Positions 60,901 to 64,000 of a stretch of 64,000 nt of DNA are shown in pieces. The position numbers were made by a program, and so were the translations under genes. The notes under the pieces were generated by a model. The model was not told the origin of the DNA, made no database searches, and saw only the letters and a program-made list of their open reading frames with translations. Origin of the DNA: Spisula solida (Eukaryota > Mollusca > Bivalvia > Venerida > Mactridae); assembly GCA_947247005.1 (NCBI GenBank), contig OX365952.1, positions 46,542,722 through 46,606,721 of the forward strand, in the 5' to 3' direction. Position 1 is the first letter of the stretch. Each line of letters opens with the position of its first letter.

Positions 60901-60917
60901 ACCTTGACTTACTTTGG

Positions 60918-61265
60918 ATGAGGCTGATGCTGTTCTTTACGACTTATAAGAACCACTCTCGATACATCCTAGCTGATTGTATTCATCGCCAAGAGGGTAT
61001 AGGAGAAGAGAAGTCATTTTTCCCATTTCATGCTGGTTTATTAAAACATCCAAATGCAAAGAAATATATGTTACTTACTTCATCAAAGTACCATTTTTAT
61101 TTAGAATTTAGTAATGACGCGGCAACGGAACGATCCCGGACCTCAATAGCGGATACACTTCCTACTACACTTCCAGATGAGCAGACGATAGTTTTACATA
61201 TGCAGTCGTCTGATATTCATTTCATGAAGTATTCCATGTTTCCGAGTATATGGGAATATTTTTAG
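60918..61265 (+). CDS. 115-codon ORF (IHRQEG block, copy 4), doubtful gene
   Basis: MRLMLFFTTYKNHSRYILAD then CIHRQEGIGEEKSFF..., ADTLPTTLPDEQT..., ending SIWEYF. No domain is recognised. The frame opens because about 89 bp present in copies 1-3 are deleted at 60937, joining an upstream ATG to the conserved part. Copies 1-3 carry stops or frameshifts. Best read as a pseudogene block that happens to be open here. A short exon of a decayed gene remains possible. Confidence 0.2.
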   Translation: MRLMLFFTTYKNHSRYILADCIHRQEGIGEEKSFFPFHAGLLKHPNAKKYMLLTSSKYHFYLEFSNDAATERSRTSIADTLPTTLPDEQTIVLHMQSSDIHFMKYSMFPSIWEYF

Positions 61266-62321
61266 GATAAACTCAATTACAAAATACGGTCGGTAAAAGT
61301 GTTCATATTCTTGTTGTTCAGGAATAAATTTGATTACACAGAGTAAAGTTCTATAATTTACGGTACAGGATCTACGCGTTTTGTCATAAACAGTGAAAGC
61401 ACACCAAAGACAGACGTCTAGCCACGAACTCAATATATACGACGACAGTTCTTATTTTACCCGCAAGGGGTATTCTGAGAGACAATGCCATTTCATTATT
61501 CATGATGCGATTATATCATTTGTAACGTGTTCTTTCAGAGACAAGCGTACAGTTAAATTTTTTTGAACCTTTGATAATTTCATCTAAACCATTATGTTAG
61601 TTTGACGAATGTCCATTAGTAGCCTGCTTATACCTTTGCCTCCTCATAGGGATAAATGGAATCAAAATGCGTAATTAGACATGTATTATACAAATAATTG
61701 CGCATGACTGGTGAGCATTTTGATACTGGCTACGCAATCACGTATACTGTTATAATGACGCCTTTGTGTAGATTCTCAGGTGCACCGTACCTTAATTATT
61801 CCCCAACCACCATGGGAGTCACTTTGTCCGTCTGTCACAAGACTTGTCCAGGCTGTAACTTTTTCTTTTATCGAAAGCTTTTTTTAATAATTAGCACATT
61901 TTTTACCACTGTGTAACATGGACAACAATTTTGAAATATTTTCAAGGTCAATGTCACACCTGGATTTTTTAGGAAAAAATGACTATACTTTAGCTTGTCC
62001 GGACCATAACTATGTCATTTATTGTGATTTAAAAAAAACTGCGTCACCATTAGAAGGTATGTCATGCGAAAGAATCGTGTCTATATCTCGGAAGGTCAAG
62101 GCCTAGCTTTGAGTTCGAAGATAAACATGACCATAGCAGACCATAGGCATTTGATTTATTGCGAGGTATAGATGATAGTACCGAAAATACTATTACATCC
62201 GCCAATAGATGATATTCTCGGCATTATATTTTTGTGCGAAGGTTCGAATCCTCGTTGTGTCTTCACTTTTTGTCATAATTGTTTTCTTCTTATTATTTTT
62301 AGATTAAGAAGTATCAAATAT

Positions 62322-62939
62322 ATATGAGCCAGTCTCCAGGAAAACCTGCTATTTTGACAAAAGTTTGACTTTAAGATTTTCCATAGAATTACAGGATAAT
62401 GTTAAATAAGCAAATTGCAAAAGAAATTATAATAATATCTTGAGTTTTAAGGAAGTTACGGCTGTTTTTGTAGAGTCCCTATTCGGAGCTTTTTGTGTGA
62501 CGTCGCAAACGTCATTCAAACGTTATTCGACGTAACTGAAATAAGTATTTCATTATTACACTATTTGATCACTTCTTGACATAAACTGTTCAAAATAGTA
62601 CCAAATTCTATAATTATGTTTCACTTTTCAAAATATATATCAAAATCGAAATTGTTTGCATTCAGAGAAAGGCTACTTCTGTTTAAAACAACTAAATCCT
62701 CGTTATTCTCAATCGGAGTACTTTTCTGAAATTGATCACCATAGCAACGAAGTATGTGTTTTCGATAAAATTCATAGGAAAATTTTAAGCTTAGGTATAG
62801 TACTATATGGGTCAATTACTTTAAATAGAATCAATAGATGTGTATTTTTCCTTACTTTAGAGCTTCGTCAAAATCTTGTTACATATAGTAATTACATAAT
62901 GTCATTATAGCAGGTTTTCCTGGAGACTGGCTCATATAT
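62322..62939. mobile_element. 618-bp TIR element, copy 4 only
   Basis: TATATGAGCCAGTCTCCAGG then AAAACCTGCTAT at the left is repeated exactly inverted at the right (over 27 bp). Copies 1 and 3 are empty at this site (copy 3: CAAATATATATAAAAGAG). Insertion into a TA-rich target, consistent with TA duplication. The interior has no transposase; an 84-codon frame at 62656-62910 runs into the right TIR and is not credible. Confidence 0.85.
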
Positions 62940-64000
62940 AAGAGAAGAAAAACGCGGAATAAAAACATGCCTTATTAGGGACCCGATCCTGCTCTATACT
63001 GATTGAGCTATTTTGTAATCGGAAGTTAGTACACCTTATTAATACGCTTCATATACAAAATGTAAATACGAATGTTAATGTTCTAGTACTATTCATAACC
63101 CAGCTAATTTATCTGTGTCCGATTATGCCTTTGGATTTTCAATCAATTCATCGCCAGTTGAGTGGGAAACACTGAAGCTCCAGTGACCCGGCCCAGATTA
63201 GAACGAACGACCTCTGGATAGGTAGTCGAGAGCGCTTAACCATCCGGCCACCGTAACACCCTTAAATTATAACAATATAAAAATAATAGTACATCTTACT
63301 ATGTACGGGTACCAACGGAAGCACTATCATTCTATCACGCAAAGATTGGGTTCTTCTCTACTGTAAAACCTCAATATAATGACCACCTTGACAACTGGTC
63401 TCATCACTGAGTTAAGGTAGGTATTTATAGTGAGGGTAAATGAAGAGCAACATGGTGACAATATAATCAGAAATTATGTACGTTATTTGCGGATGGTTTT
63501 TCACATTGATTTTTAAATTGACTTTTAAATGACATTTTACCGTTAAAACCAGGAGTGTTCCAGTTACTGTGCAAATATATACTGTTTATATGGATATTTT
63601 GCGGGTCGAAACATTAGCGAATTTTGAAGTTCGGACATCAAACTTGTGGCAATACTATTAGCGACTTTTCTATTTATTTGTAGCGTCCTTTGTAAGCTAC
63701 ATTCTGAGCTAAGGCAAATGTTTGCGATTTTCGTATATTAGCGAAATTCGCCAATATTTCGACGTCGATATTATTCGCTTAAAAAGTATGCTTGACGAAG
63801 CTCCACGGGCTAGCATGTTGTGTTCAATATTTCAGAAAATGAAAGAAATACCGGTATTAACTAATACCAAATAATATTTGGCAATCGTAATCAGAAAGCG
63901 TACACCTTGGGAGATTAATCTATCAAAATCAGCTACATGAGCATGAAAATACTTCACCCCAAAATTCATGGCCATGTTTTTCCACCGCCATCGCAATAAA

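Larger units (their letters stand above)
60022..64000 (+). repeat. Tandem segmental array, copy 4 (cut by window end)
   Basis: Begins GAACGTACTGAATGGAACTG and runs in register with copy 3 to the window edge, with an extra 618-bp element at 62322-62939 and an ~89-bp deletion near 60937. Confidence 0.85.

Overview
The window looks like about 64 kb of an AT-rich animal nuclear genome, most likely a bivalve mollusc. There are no operons or closely packed ORFs, only one long intact ORF, GT-AG splice signals, and many nonautonomous transposons. Several elements have tandem 150-180 bp cores, a short GTCC/GGAC microsatellite and a terminal hairpin, the plan of the 'pearl'/Helentron-associated elements known from bivalves. 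The assignment to bivalves is inference from repeat style; no species can be named.

Layout. 0.5-3.1 kb: a TA-flanked element with 29-bp terminal inverted repeats, full of a 10-bp minisatellite, with intron-like signals on both strands. 3.6-5.4 kb: tRNA-like SINE remnants and two hairpin-forming repeats. 6.05-7.87 kb (minus strand): the only convincing protein gene, a secreted, cysteine-free, Q/N/Y/R-rich protein of 606 aa. Its coding exon starts 6 nt after a good splice acceptor, so a 5'UTR intron is expected. 9.3-17 kb: rolling-circle-type elements, a tRNA-derived SINE, a 266-bp hairpin element, and a 3.7-kb patchwork of local duplications. 18.6-19.1 kb: a reading frame broken by one amber codon, followed 23 nt later by a textbook histone-mRNA 3' stem-loop, although the protein does not resemble a histone. 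20-32.4 kb: a dense series of tandem-core elements (an exact 172-bp period at 24.7 kb, eight ~175-bp units at 30.1 kb), SINE heads and nested TIR elements. 33.5-35.8 kb: a 924-bp TIR element, a 32-bp tandem repeat, a foldback element and a small MITE.

37.25-64 kb: a head-to-tail array of four copies of a 7.1-8.3 kb unit, the fourth cut by the window end. The copies are clearly homologous but differ by insertions and deletions. Three nonautonomous elements sit in one copy each, with intact empty sites in sister copies, so they inserted after duplication. Copies 1-3 carry the decayed C-terminal end of a LINE ORF2. No copy contains a convincing intact gene; the longest ORF (115 codons, copy 4) was extended by a local deletion.

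Apart from the secreted protein, nothing here can be assigned a cellular function with confidence. The main content is repeat biology. Coordinates of repeat edges were read by eye and may be off by a few bases.
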